A stretch of 39,989 nt of DNA from Myxococcales bacterium. Its GTDB lineage: Bacteria > Myxococcota_A > Polyangia > Polyangiales > Polyangiaceae. Every line of letters begins with the position of its first letter. The stretch's first letter is position 1. Location: NCBI GenBank assembly GCA_025355005.1, contig JANXLV010000289.1, forward strand, positions 1-39,989. Direction: 5' to 3'. The notes under the pieces are model-generated. The model did no database searches and was not told the origin of the DNA. It worked only from the letters and a program-made list of their open reading frames with translations. This document shows, one piece after another, positions 24,998 through 34,287 of the stretch. The translations under genes and the position numbers were made by a program.

Positions 24998-25021
24998 GGG
25001 GCGTCCTTTCCGAACACACTC

Positions 25022-25027
25022 TATAAT
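25022..25027 (+). promoter_or_regulatory. TATAAT -10-like element
   Basis: An exact TATAAT lies 15 bases before the anti-sigma GTG start, a rare sequence in such GC-rich DNA. No matching -35 TTGACA is found 16-18 bases upstream, so the promoter would be weak or activator-dependent. Confidence 0.3.
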
Positions 25028-25042
25028 GAAGAGAAGGTCGCC

Positions 25043-25807
25043 GTGGATTGCGAAGAAGCACGTCGGAGGATGATGGAGGCAAGGCGAGGCCGACTCACGT
25101 CCATCGCTCGAGCAGATCTCGATGGGCACGTGAAGGCGTGCGACGCCTGCAAGCACGAGGAGGCGATCGACTCCGTGCTCGACGTGGCGCTCTCCAAGCT
25201 CACCGCGGAGCCACCTCCCTCGACAGGCGCATTGAAGGACGCGCGGTTGCCGCCCCTACACACGCGCCTGGACGCTGCGCACGCCGGCGTTCGCGCCAGC
25301 GTCCGCCGCCGCATGTTCTGGGGTCTCTTCGGGCTCACGGTGCTCGGGCTTGCGGTCGTCCTCTTCCCGCGCGGCTACGTGGAGGCGGACCCTCTCGTGC
25401 GCGAGGCCGTGAACGATCACGTCCGCCTGCTCACGGCAAAGGCGCCCGTGGAGGCGGCGGGGGACTCCCTCGACAAGGTGACGCGTGAGCTCGTGGGGCG
25501 CCTGGACTTCGCGCCAGCGAACGGGTTCGGCGGTGACGCGGAGACGAAGCTCATAGGCGCGAGCGTGGCGTACTTCATCGATCGAAACGCGGCCGCGTTC
25601 ATCTACCAGCACGAGACGCACACCGTGACAGTGCTGGTCTTCCGCGCCGACGGTCTTCCCTGGCGTGGCAACGGTTCACGCTACGCCGTCACGAAGCAGG
25701 GCTATCGCGCCGTCCTCTTCCGCCATGCGGACCTCGGCTACGCCATCGTGTCGGAGCTGCCAGAGGCGGCGCTGATCAGCATCGCTGCAAAGGTCGACTC
25801 GCTCTGA
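25043..25807 (+). CDS. Zinc-finger anti-sigma factor, membrane anchored
   Basis: 254 aa. The start GTG at 25043 has AGAAGG five bases upstream. Residues 3-36 carry C3, H29, C33 and C36, the H-x3-C-x2-C plus distal Cys of the zinc-binding anti-sigma (ZAS/RsiW-like) domain that clamps ECF sigma factors. A membrane segment lies at about 91-109 (MFWGLFGLTVLGLAVVLFP). The outside part (about 110-254) is a beta-rich domain (ASVAYFIDRNAAAFIYQHET, VTVLVFRADGLPW). No ECF sigma gene is next to it, which is unusual because the partner is normally directly upstream. Confidence 0.85.
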   Translation: MDCEEARRRMMEARRGRLTSIARADLDGHVKACDACKHEEAIDSVLDVALSKLTAEPPPSTGALKDARLPPLHTRLDAAHAGVRASVRRRMFWGLFGLTVLGLAVVLFPRGYVEADPLVREAVNDHVRLLTAKAPVEAAGDSLDKVTRELVGRLDFAPANGFGGDAETKLIGASVAYFIDRNAAAFIYQHETHTVTVLVFRADGLPWRGNGSRYAVTKQGYRAVLFRHADLGYAIVSELPEAALISIAAKVDSL

Positions 25808-25811
25808 GCGC

Positions 25812-27002
25812 TCAGGGACCGGCCGTGATCCATTCCTGAAAGCGCATCAGGCCGCCCGTGTCGACCTTGTGCGAGACGATCGGCGGCATCTGCTCCACGC
25901 TCACTGGCACGACGCGATTCCCCGCCATGATGAACACGCCAGACGTCGACGGGTCGCCAGAGGTGATGCGGTTCGGCGTGGCGCCGTCGAGCGCGCCCGC
26001 ATCGGCAAGGACGTGGCCCATCGGCACGCCAACGGTCGTGACGTACGAGTCCAGCATTTTCACCGGCGTGGGCGTGAGCGTGAGGACGTCGCTCGCGTGG
26101 AGGCGCACGAACATGCCGGTGAATGCGGCCGGCGCGGCGGGCCGGTTGTTGTGGCATGCAGTGCCGCAGTTCGCATGCATCACGCCGAGCGCGAGCGTCG
26201 CGAAGTTGGTCGCGTCGTTGGCGATCTGGCCCTGCGTGATGGCCGGTGGTGTCGTGAGCAAGTTGCCCTTCTTGAGCGAGTCGAGCGTCACGCCCGTGGC
26301 GGTGGGCAGCGAGAGGCTCACCGCCTCCACTCCGAGCAGCGTGTCCGATGCGCCGTCGTGGCAGGCCGCGCAGAGGAACTGCTTGGGCACCTCGTAGTTG
26401 TCGGTACCCGGAACGGGGAAGAGCCCGTCGTCCTTCCTGACGGCGTCACTGTCCGTCGCGTCCCAGAGGTAGGTGGTCTTCTGCCAGTTCGACGCGGACA
26501 CCTTCTCGAGCAGGCGCGTCTCGACACGCTTGCCTGCGACCTTGAACTCCTTCCACGCCCGGGTGCCGACCGGGAACTTCCAGTTGTCCATGTCCGTCGT
26601 GTCGATCTGCTGACCTGCGGGCAACGAGAGCCAGCGCGACTTGTCCGCGCCATCGCTCCAGAACGTGAGCGCGGGCTCGTATGCCTTCGCGGTGAGCGCG
26701 ACCTTCTTCGTGCCAATATCGTCGTACAGGCCAGTGCAGGAGAGATGCGTGTAGATTCCACTTACTTTGTCGGTGGCGCACAGGCCCGCGTCTCCGCTGC
26801 CCGCGTCGTGCGCGCCGGAGTCCACGAGAACGCCGCCGTCCTTGCTCCCGGTGTCCGCGCCGGTGTCGGCGCTGGCGTCCTTCTGTCCAGAGGAGGAGTC
26901 GTCGCTACTGCACGCGGCGTAGGTCGACGCGCTCACGAGGGCCGAGATCAGCAAGAACGCCCTTCGAGGCCAGGAACTTCGCCCACTATCAAAGCTGCGC
27001 AT
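25812..27002 (-). CDS. Cytochrome-c-like lipoprotein with CxxCH and CxxxCH
   Basis: 396 aa. Signal peptide (RRAFLLISALVSASTYAAC) with Cys31 as the lipidation site, then a Ser/Asp-rich spacer. The mature part has DKSRWLSLPAGQQIDTTDMD, WKFPVGTRAWKEF and KTTYLWDATDSDA, which I associate with a myxobacterial/Shewanella-type diheme c-type cytochrome family. Two possible heme-binding sites follow: CAACH (about 211-215) and CGTACH (about 279-284), the second with three residues between the Cys instead of two. It is probably an outer-facing electron-transfer or surface protein. Divergent from purE. Confidence 0.8.
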   Translation of the reverse strand: MRSFDSGRSSWPRRAFLLISALVSASTYAACSSDDSSSGQKDASADTGADTGSKDGGVLVDSGAHDAGSGDAGLCATDKVSGIYTHLSCTGLYDDIGTKKVALTAKAYEPALTFWSDGADKSRWLSLPAGQQIDTTDMDNWKFPVGTRAWKEFKVAGKRVETRLLEKVSASNWQKTTYLWDATDSDAVRKDDGLFPVPGTDNYEVPKQFLCAACHDGASDTLLGVEAVSLSLPTATGVTLDSLKKGNLLTTPPAITQGQIANDATNFATLALGVMHANCGTACHNNRPAAPAAFTGMFVRLHASDVLTLTPTPVKMLDSYVTTVGVPMGHVLADAGALDGATPNRITSGDPSTSGVFIMAGNRVVPVSVEQMPPIVSHKVDTGGLMRFQEWITAGP

Positions 27003-27064
27003 GCCGCGAGCATACCGTGGGACACTCCTTCACGCATCCGGGCCTTTCGGATATGGAGATGTCC

Positions 27065-27558
<494 letters not shown>

Positions 27559-27562
<4 letters not shown>

Positions 27563-28674
27563 CCATCGGCGTCCTCGGTGGAGGTCAGCTGGGGCGCATG
27601 CTTGCGCTCGCTGGTCTGCCGCTCGGGGAGCGCTTCGTGTTCATGGACCCGAGCAAGGAGGCCTGCGCCCGTCACGTGGGCGACATGGTGACGGGCTCCT
27701 ACGACGACGTCGGGCAGCTTGCGGAGCTCGCGCGCCGCAGCGACGTGGTCACTTACGAGTTCGAGAACGTCCCCGTCGCATGCGCGCGCTTCCTCTCCGA
27801 TCGCGTCACCGTGTATCCGCCAGCGCGCGCGCTCGAGGTGAGCCAGGATCGCTTTCTCGAGAAATCCTTCTTCGAGTCCGTGGGCGTGCCCACCGCGCGG
27901 TTCGGTCCCGCGGAGACACGCGAGGAGTTCGACGCCGAGGTCGCCCGCATCGGTCTGCCCGCGGTCGTGAAGACGCGCCGCTTCGGGTACGACGGCAAGG
28001 GGCAGGCGGTGCTCCGCACGCAGGCGGACTGCGAGAAGGCGTGGGCAGCGCTGGGCGCCGCGCCGCTGATCGTGGAGGCATTCGTTCCGTTCGAGCGCGA
28101 GGCGTCGATCATCTGCGTGCGCAGCACCAAGGGCGAGACGCGCTTCTATCCGCTGGTCGAGAACGTGCACCGCGCGGGGATCCTGCGCGCGAGCTTCCCG
28201 GCCTCACCGCGGCTCGGCGAATCGCTCACGCGCGACGCGCAGGCGTTCGCGACGAAGGTGCTCGATGCGCTCTCGTACGTGGGTGTGCTCACGATCGAGT
28301 TCTTCGTGAAGGATGGCGCGCTGGTCGCGAACGAGATGGCGCCGCGCGTGCACAACTCGGGGCACTACAGCATCGAGGGCGCGGAGACGAGCCAGTTCGA
28401 GAACCACGTCCGTGCGCTGCTGGGGCTGCCGCTCGGCGACACGCGGATGGTCGGTGAGGTCGCGATGCTCAACGCGATCGGCAAGATGCCTCCGAAGAAG
28501 GAGCTGCTCGCGGAGGCCGGCGTGCATCTGCACGGGTATGGAAAAGACAGCGCGCCGGGCCGCAAGGTCGGGCACGCCACGCTCCGCACGAAGGCGCGCG
28601 AAGAGCTACACGCGCTGTTCGCGCGCACGCGGCAGTGGTTCGAGCTCGCAGAGGATCTCGAGGTCCCGCGCTGA
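27559..28674 (+). CDS. purK: N5-carboxyaminoimidazole ribonucleotide synthetase
   Basis: PurK (371 aa) uses ATP and bicarbonate to carboxylate AIR to N5-CAIR, the substrate for PurE. It is an ATP-grasp enzyme: N-terminal TIGVLGGGQLGRMLALAG, central lid KTRRFGYDGKGQAVLRTQ, active-site EAFVPFEREASIICVRS, EFFVKDGALVANEMAPRVHN and SGHYSIEGAETSQFENHVRA. Start is GTG, overlapping the purE stop by four bases. A long hairpin follows immediately. Confidence 0.96.
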
Positions 28675-28719
28675 AAAAAGAAACGGCCGCGCGACCGCCG
28701 AGAGGCGCCACGCGGCCGT
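28675..28719 (-). terminator. Strong intrinsic terminator (minus strand)
   Basis: A perfect 9-bp stem (ACGGCCGCG at 28683-28691 with CGCGGCCGT at 28711-28719), with an inner GCC/GGC hairpin in its loop. Reading on the minus strand the stem is followed by TTTCTTTTTT, the classical U-tract, so it ends transcripts of the small gene at 28734. The same stem can slow purK transcription from the other side but has no U-run there. Confidence 0.85.
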
Positions 28720-28733
28720 CGTGAGACCTGGAG

Positions 28734-29003
28734 CTACTGCGAACCGCCAGCCGCGAGGATGCGGGTCGCGATCGCCTCGATGTTCTGTGCGCTCGCCTGG
28801 ACAGCGGCCAGCGCAGTGCGGATTTCGGGCGTGATCGGCGGGCCCTGAATCAGAAACTGCTCCACCCTCCCGAGGCGCGTCGCGATCTTGCCTGCGAAGA
28901 AGTTGGCTGCGTTGAGCCGCTTGAGCACGCGGGCCATCTTGTCCTCGGTCGCATCTCCGTCGTCAGCGCTCAGCGCGGTGAGCATTTCTTGGTCGGTCGC
29001 CAT
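28734..29003 (-). CDS. Small helical protein, unknown function
   Basis: 89 aa, ATG start with GGAG six bases upstream, TAG stop, followed by a strong terminator, so it is a real independent transcription unit. It is all-helical with no Cys, Trp or signal peptide: TEDKMARVLKRLNAANFFAG, then KIATRLGRVEQFLIQG, then TALAAVQASAQNIEAIATRI. A helical bundle or oligomeric adaptor is possible. I know no family for it. Divergent from the kinase-FGE gene over 129 bp. Confidence 0.8.
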   Translation of the reverse strand: MATDQEMLTALSADDGDATEDKMARVLKRLNAANFFAGKIATRLGRVEQFLIQGPPITPEIRTALAAVQASAQNIEAIATRILAAGGSQ

Positions 29004-29132
29004 CTGGAACTCCGTCGGGCGACGCGTGGCGCGCCCTTGTTGTGCGTGGAACTGCAGTGATCTCTCGCCCCCCTTCGATCGTGCAGCGGCCTATGGTCCG
29101 GCGAGGGAGCGGGATGCTAGCATCGCGCGCTC

Positions 29133-31589
29133 ATGGGGGACCAGCAATCCGATCCGACCGGGAACGACGCGCCCACGACGATGGCCGTCGCCGACGTCGT
29201 ACGAACGTGGTGGCGCGACACCGGCGTACTGGTCCCAGGCGACGCGGCGCCGCGTGAGGCGACGGCCGCCACGGAGAGGCCGCCTCCGCCCCCGCCTCCG
29301 ACGCGCTTCACGGTACTACGCGAGCTCGGGCGCGGTGGAATGGGCCGTGTCGACGAGGTGTTCGACGCCGTGCTCGGGCGTCCCGTTGCGCAGAAGAGCG
29401 TTCTACCAGGAGCGGGCTTGCTCGCGACAACGCTCTTGGTCTCCGAGGCGCAGACGTGTGCGCAGCTCGAGCATCCGAGCATCGTGCCCGTCTACGATTT
29501 CGGACCATCCGCGTCGGGCCACCCGCAGTACACCATGCGTCGCGTCCGCGGCCGCACGCTGCGACAAGTGCTCGAGGAGACGTCGCTCGACGCGCAGCTC
29601 GCGACGCTTGCGGCGCGTCTCGGCGTGCTTCGTCAGGTTTGCCTCGCCGTTGCATACGCGCACACGCGCGGCGTCGTGCATCGGGATCTCAAGCCCGACA
29701 ACATCATCTGCGGCGAGTTCGGAGAGGTCTACGTCCTGGACTGGGGGATCGCGCAGCTCGTCGAGGGGAGCGACGTCCAGCGAACGAAGCACGACGACGT
29801 GCAGGCGGGGAGCCCCGGCTACATGGCACCCGAGCAGGTGCTTGGCGACAGGATTGTACCTGGCACCGACGTGTTCGCGCTCGGGGCCATGCTCTACGAG
29901 ATCGTCACCGGCGAGCGCGTGTTTGACGACGCTGACATGCCGAGCATCCTCCGCCGCTGCACGACGGGGCTGGAGGCGCCGCCCAGCGTCCGAAGCCCCC
30001 GCGCGCCAGGCGCGTTCGATTCGCTGGTCGCGCGCTGCCTTGCAAGGGATGCCAGCTATCGGCCATCGGCCCGCGACGTCGCGAACGCGGTCGATGCGTT
30101 TCTCGACGGTGAGCGTGCGCGTGCTGAGCGAGAGGCGGAGGCCGAGACCTCCGCCGCTGACGGTGAGCGCGCGCGCGCCATGTTCGAGGCCCATCGAGCG
30201 TCGGCGAAGAACATGCGAGAGGAGGCACAGAGCGCGCTCCGCAAGGTGCCGGTCTGGTCGGCGCCAGACATCAAGGCGACGGCGTGGGAGGTGGCCGAAC
30301 GCGCCGACGTTATCGCGAGAGACGCGGCGCGCGAGCTTGCGCATGCGCAGGCGGCATTCGTTCATGCGTTGGGCCGCGTTCCCGATCACGCGCGTGCGCG
30401 TCGTGGCCTCGCATCGCTCCACTACCGCCTCTTCGAGTCCGCCGAGGGGGAGGGGGATGCGGACGCGATGGCCCAGCACCTCGAGCTCGCCCGCGGCTAC
30501 GACGACGGCGAGCTTTCGCTGGAGCTGGCGAACGAAGGCGTCCTCGTCATCGAGCCATCCGTCGCTGCCGTGGTCACGGTTGCGCGCTACGAAAGGAGCG
30601 GGCCCCGGCTCGTTGCAGCCAATGCGGTGCCGATCGGCACCGGGGCTGAAATCGTCCTTCGCGCTGGCTCCTATCTCATCGTCGCGCGTCCGATTGGGCG
30701 TGACGACGAGATCCGCTATCCGATCCAGATCCAGCGCGCGCGTTTGCATCGCGTGCGTCTGCGAGCTCCCGCTCCCGGCGCCGTTCCTCCTGGGATGATC
30801 TTCATCCCCGGCGGGCCGTTTCGTGCCGCGATCGACGGAGACGCATCGAAGTGCGCAGAGGCGACGCTGCCCGATTTTGCGATCGGTCGGTTCCCTGTCA
30901 CATTCCGCCAGTACGCTGCTTTCCTCGACGCGATCGGTGGCGATTCTGCGCGGCGCCTTCCGAGCGGGGACGATGCACTCATCGAATGTGATCCACGAAC
31001 CGGCCTCTGGGCGCTCAAGGCGCATGCGATCGAGCATGAGGGCCGCACCCGCGTTCCGCGCGCCGCCGAGCTCGAGATCCCCGCGGTCAACGTGTCGTAC
31101 TACGACGCGTGTGCCTACCTGAGCTGGGCCGGAAGCCGCCAAAAGACCAAGTATCGGCTGCCGACGGAGCTGGAGTGGGAGAAGGCCTTTCGAGGAGCCG
31201 ACGGCCGGCGCTTCGCCATGGGCGACCAGCTCGACCCAAGCTTCGCGAAGCTTCGCGAGTCGCGCCCCGAGGCCACACAGCTCGAGCTTGTCGGCGCGTT
31301 CCCCCTCGACGAGTCACCACATGGCGTGCGCGATCTCACGGGCAGCGTAGGCGACTGGACGGCGACGATGGTCGATGGCGGTCCAGCACCCACGCTCGAG
31401 GATGAAGGAACAGCGGAAGACAAGCGACAGGCGATCTGGAGAGGTGGCTGCTGGTGCACGACGGGGCTCACGACGCGGGCGACCGATTGGGTGTCGAGTC
31501 GCGTCGGCTGGGTGGGGTTTCGCGTCGCGGTCTCCCTCGACTCGCGCGGGAGCTCCGAGCTCACTGTGGAGCCGATGCGGCGGTCCTAG
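29133..31589 (+). CDS. Ser/Thr protein kinase fused to a formylglycine-generating-enzyme domain
   Basis: 818 aa. A Hanks-type kinase domain at about 57-335 has the glycine loop GRGGMGRV, ATP Lys K88 in VAQK, HRDLKPDN at 183-190, DWG (not DFG) at 203-205, and APE at 232-234. Next comes a helical, Arg/Glu-rich segment (about 335-470), then a beta-sandwich-like region of about 80 residues (LSLELANEGVLVIEPSVAAV) and a C-terminal FGE/SUMF1-type domain from about 552: PPGMIFIPGGPF, FAIGRFPVTFRQYAAFL, YRLPTELEWEKAFRGADG, WRGGCWC, WVGFRVA. In active FGE two Cys five residues apart do copper-linked catalysis; here the sequence reads GGCWC with no second Cys at the usual place, so the domain may bind rather than oxidise. 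No membrane segment. Convergent overlap of 29 bp with trmO. Confidence 0.9.
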   Translation: MGDQQSDPTGNDAPTTMAVADVVRTWWRDTGVLVPGDAAPREATAATERPPPPPPPTRFTVLRELGRGGMGRVDEVFDAVLGRPVAQKSVLPGAGLLATTLLVSEAQTCAQLEHPSIVPVYDFGPSASGHPQYTMRRVRGRTLRQVLEETSLDAQLATLAARLGVLRQVCLAVAYAHTRGVVHRDLKPDNIICGEFGEVYVLDWGIAQLVEGSDVQRTKHDDVQAGSPGYMAPEQVLGDRIVPGTDVFALGAMLYEIVTGERVFDDADMPSILRRCTTGLEAPPSVRSPRAPGAFDSLVARCLARDASYRPSARDVANAVDAFLDGERARAEREAEAETSAADGERARAMFEAHRASAKNMREEAQSALRKVPVWSAPDIKATAWEVAERADVIARDAARELAHAQAAFVHALGRVPDHARARRGLASLHYRLFESAEGEGDADAMAQHLELARGYDDGELSLELANEGVLVIEPSVAAVVTVARYERSGPRLVAANAVPIGTGAEIVLRAGSYLIVARPIGRDDEIRYPIQIQRARLHRVRLRAPAPGAVPPGMIFIPGGPFRAAIDGDASKCAEATLPDFAIGRFPVTFRQYAAFLDAIGGDSARRLPSGDDALIECDPRTGLWALKAHAIEHEGRTRVPRAAELEIPAVNVSYYDACAYLSWAGSRQKTKYRLPTELEWEKAFRGADGRRFAMGDQLDPSFAKLRESRPEATQLELVGAFPLDESPHGVRDLTGSVGDWTATMVDGGPAPTLEDEGTAEDKRQAIWRGGCWCTTGLTTRATDWVSSRVGWVGFRVAVSLDSRGSSELTVEPMRRS

Positions 31590-32394
31590 ACTCGAACGCG
31601 CGATGCAGATCCAGGTCTGGGCCTTCTCGTGTCGCGAGCTCCTTCGCGGAGTAGCCCGAGAATATGCGGGTGACCGTGATCACCTTCTTCGTGGACGTGA
31701 ACGTCGCGCGGAAATCCTTCACCGCGATCTGCGAAACTCCGTTCTTCACGCGGATGCGGCGATACGGGTGCGGTGCGGGACCGAGAGCGAGCGCCTGCAC
31801 GAGCGCCGCTCGCAGGTCGTGCCCGCGTGACGAGAGCCACTCGAGCGCTGGCTCCGCGTCGGGCGCGAAGCGGACCTCCCACGCGCCGATCGGATCGTTC
31901 ACGATTCGCGCGCTGCCTTCACTACCCGCGCCGCTCTCCGCGCGAGCTCGCTCGCTCTCTTCGTCCTCGAGCCAGCCTGCGCGTGCGCCTGGAAATGCGT
32001 CCGCGTATGCGATGTACGGCTTGATGTCGAGCACGGGCGTGCCATCGAGGATGTCGACGTCCTTCACGTCCAGACAGAGCCCGCGCACCCGAAGCAGTCG
32101 CACCACCGTGAGCCCGATCGGATTGGGTCGGTGCGGTGAGCGCGTGGCAAGGACGCCGCGGCGCACCGAGCTCCGCGGTGGCAGCACCTTCGGCTTGAAA
32201 TGCCCGGCCTCGTGGAAGTGGAAGAGGATGATGAGCCGCTCGAAACCGTCGATGTCGGAGAGCGCGTGCAGGAAGCCGTCGCGCGGAAAGAGCTCGATCA
32301 CGCCCTCCGCCTCGAGCACCGTGCCCTGTCGTGGAGCCGTGCGCTTCTCCTTCCACGGGGAATGGACGACTCCGATGGGCTCGTAGCTGGGCAT
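31561..32394 (-). CDS. trmO: tRNA (t6A37)-N6-methyltransferase
   Basis: TrmO (277 aa) of the TsaA/YaeB family uses SAM to methylate t6A37 of certain tRNA(Thr). The start MPSYEPIGVVHSPWKEK is typical for the family; FERLIILFHFHEAG, VLATRSPHRPNPIGLTVVRL and DILDGTPVLDIKPYIAYADA are its signatures. The C-terminal part is the YaeB-specific extension, ending ATREGPDLDLHRAF. The frame stays open upstream, but ATG 32394 is directly before the family start. It is divergent from the HupE-like gene with nearly no spacer and convergent with the kinase-FGE gene. Confidence 0.93.
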   Translation of the reverse strand: MPSYEPIGVVHSPWKEKRTAPRQGTVLEAEGVIELFPRDGFLHALSDIDGFERLIILFHFHEAGHFKPKVLPPRSSVRRGVLATRSPHRPNPIGLTVVRLLRVRGLCLDVKDVDILDGTPVLDIKPYIAYADAFPGARAGWLEDEESERARAESGAGSEGSARIVNDPIGAWEVRFAPDAEPALEWLSSRGHDLRAALVQALALGPAPHPYRRIRVKNGVSQIAVKDFRATFTSTKKVITVTRIFSGYSAKELATREGPDLDLHRAFESRTAASAPQ

Positions 32395-32428
32395 GTTCGC
32401 TCCGTGCTGGTTATCCTGCCTTCCACAC

Positions 32429-33541
32429 GTGGACAAGCGCGTCACTCTCGTTCTCCTGATGGTCGCCATGATGGTCGCGGCGCTCGTTGGGTTCCCGCGC
32501 GCCGCCGCGGCCCACACGATGGGCTTGTCGACGGGGCGCTACGAAGCGCGCGATGCGCGCGTGGATGTGGAGATCGCCCTCGCGCGCGCGGAGCTGCTCG
32601 GGAGCTGCGCAGCCGTGGACCTGGATCTCGATCGAACCATCTCGCCAGCGGAGCTCGCCAAGCGCCCCGACTGCCTCGGCCTCGCAGAGGGGCTCGTGGT
32701 GATGGCGGATGGCGCGCGGTGTGCCCCGTCGAAGGTGGACGCGGCGCTGACGGAGGCAGACGGCGCGCTTCTCCGCCTCTCGTTCACGTGCCCCGCGCGT
32801 CCGGTGCGCTTCGAGATCGAACTGCGCTGGCTTGCGAAGCTGCCTGCGTCGCACAAGCACGTGGCGCGCGCGAAAGGCAGGGAAGAGCGAGACCTTCTCC
32901 TCGACCCGACCAACACGCGCTTCGAGATCGAGCCACCCGAACCTTCGGCCGACGGCGCCGGGACCCGCGCAAGCACGGGCGCTGCGCAGCCCAACCTGTT
33001 CACGCTCGGCATCACGCACATCCTCGGGGCGAGCGGGCTCGATCACCTCGCGTTCCTGCTCGGCCTCGTGCTCGTGCCTGCTGCGTGGAGCAAGGCGTCC
33101 GCGCGCGCGCTCTTCTTCGCCATCACTGCGTTCTCCGTCGGACACACGTCGTCGCTCGCGCTTGCGATGTCCGGGGTCTTCGTGCCGGACGCGCGCTTCG
33201 TGGAGCCGCTCATCGCGATCTCCATCGCGTGGGTGGGCGCGGAGAACGCGTTTGCGAGCGCAGTGCGACGGCGCACGTGGGTGACGCTTCCGTTCGGCTT
33301 CGTGCACGGCTTCGGGTTCGCCGCATCCCTGCGCGAGGTGATGGGCAGCGGCGTGGCGCTTCCGCTCTTCACGTTCAACCTCGGCGTGGAGGTCGGTCAG
33401 GTGGCCGCGGTGTTGCCGATGGTCGCGCTCACGCTCGGGCTCACACACGTCGGACTGCTCGGCCACTCCGTGCGTCGCGCGCTCAACATCGCGCTGCTCG
33501 TGGGCGGCGTCGTCCTCGCGATCACGCGCGTCCTCTCCTGA
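32429..33541 (+). CDS. HupE/UreJ-like membrane protein
   Basis: 370 aa from GTG at 32429; a longer form from ATG 32393 would overlap the trmO start codon and is less likely. Signal peptide (KRVTLVLLMVAMMVAALVGF, AAAAH), an N-terminal extracytoplasmic domain of about 150 residues, and then six or seven helices in LFTLGITHILGASGLDHLAF, ITAFSVGHTSSLALAMSGVF and FVHGFGFAASLREVMG. The GHTSSLAL and GxDHLxFLL motifs are those of HupE/UreJ (nickel/cobalt-linked) proteins. No hydrogenase or urease gene is present in the window, so the substrate is open. Confidence 0.83.
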   Translation: MDKRVTLVLLMVAMMVAALVGFPRAAAAHTMGLSTGRYEARDARVDVEIALARAELLGSCAAVDLDLDRTISPAELAKRPDCLGLAEGLVVMADGARCAPSKVDAALTEADGALLRLSFTCPARPVRFEIELRWLAKLPASHKHVARAKGREERDLLLDPTNTRFEIEPPEPSADGAGTRASTGAAQPNLFTLGITHILGASGLDHLAFLLGLVLVPAAWSKASARALFFAITAFSVGHTSSLALAMSGVFVPDARFVEPLIAISIAWVGAENAFASAVRRRTWVTLPFGFVHGFGFAASLREVMGSGVALPLFTFNLGVEVGQVAAVLPMVALTLGLTHVGLLGHSVRRALNIALLVGGVVLAITRVLS

Positions 33542-33684
33542 CGGCGTGTCGCGCGCGGGCGGCCCGTTTGCCAATGTGGCAGCGCGCGCTGGCGTCCGCG
33601 CACCCGGTGCATGGGAAAAATCAGCTGAAATCGCGGCTCGCGCGGGAAGTGATCGCCTGGCACGCGCATTGAAGGATGACAGGC

Positions 33685-34287
33685 ATGAGGCTCCGCTCCA
33701 TTGGTCGCAAGCTTTCGTACGTGCTCGTCGGTGCGCTCGGTACCTACGTCGTGGAGCGCGTGCCGGACGCGCCGCCGCCCCGCTACATCAACGTCGACGT
33801 GCCGGTGGCGGAGGAGCCTTCGCGGGCTGCGTTCCTCCACCAGATCGCCCACCCACCGCGACCCAGCTTGGATCAGCGGAGACTTCTGGCCGCGTTCGAC
33901 GGCTCGGGAACGTCCGACACGGCAGTGCGCTGCGCCGATGACGGCTTCGACGTGGTCGAGCTCGGGCCGAACTACCGCGCCGTGCATCGCGCGTTCCTCG
34001 ACTGCATGCTGGAGGACCAGTCGCAGCTCATGGGGCACTCGCGGATCATCCCCGTCGTGCACGACGGGCGAACGACAGGCATCAAGATGTTCGGCGTTCG
34101 CGTCGGTGGTGCGCTGTGGAAGCTCGGCTTCCGCAACGGTGACGAGCTGCGCGACCTGAACGAGATGGACATCACCAGCCCGGACCATGCACTGGAGGCC
34201 TACGCGCGGCTCGGGGGCTCGCCGGACGTGTCCGCGGGCATCGTGCGCGCGGGAGTGCCGCTACGACTTCGGTTCGTGATCTGTTGA
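33685..34287 (+). CDS. GspC-like type II secretion protein
   Basis: 200 aa from ATG at 33685, with AAGGA eight bases before it; ATG 33676 is possible. An N-terminal membrane segment (SYVLVGALGTYVVERV) is followed by a Pro-rich linker, and the C-terminal domain reads SRIIPVVHDGRTTGIKMFGV, LGFRNGDELRDLNEMDITSP, DHALEAYARLGG: the GspC C-terminal signature, where GspC links the inner-membrane platform to the secretin. It stands alone, with no other gsp gene in the window; the main cluster must be elsewhere. Its stop overlaps the opposite EamA gene by 27 bp. Confidence 0.78.
   Translation: MRLRSIGRKLSYVLVGALGTYVVERVPDAPPPRYINVDVPVAEEPSRAAFLHQIAHPPRPSLDQRRLLAAFDGSGTSDTAVRCADDGFDVVELGPNYRAVHRAFLDCMLEDQSQLMGHSRIIPVVHDGRTTGIKMFGVRVGGALWKLGFRNGDELRDLNEMDITSPDHALEAYARLGGSPDVSAGIVRAGVPLRLRFVIC

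Noticed and set aside
33658..33672. Sigma-54-like TGGCAC-N5-TTGAA
   Set aside because: The -12 element lacks the required GC and the site is too close to the GspC-like start.
33546..33941. Plus-strand open frame between the HupE-like and GspC-like genes
   Set aside because: Overlaps the GspC-like gene in another frame and has no family features; the 33542-33684 gap is taken as non-coding.
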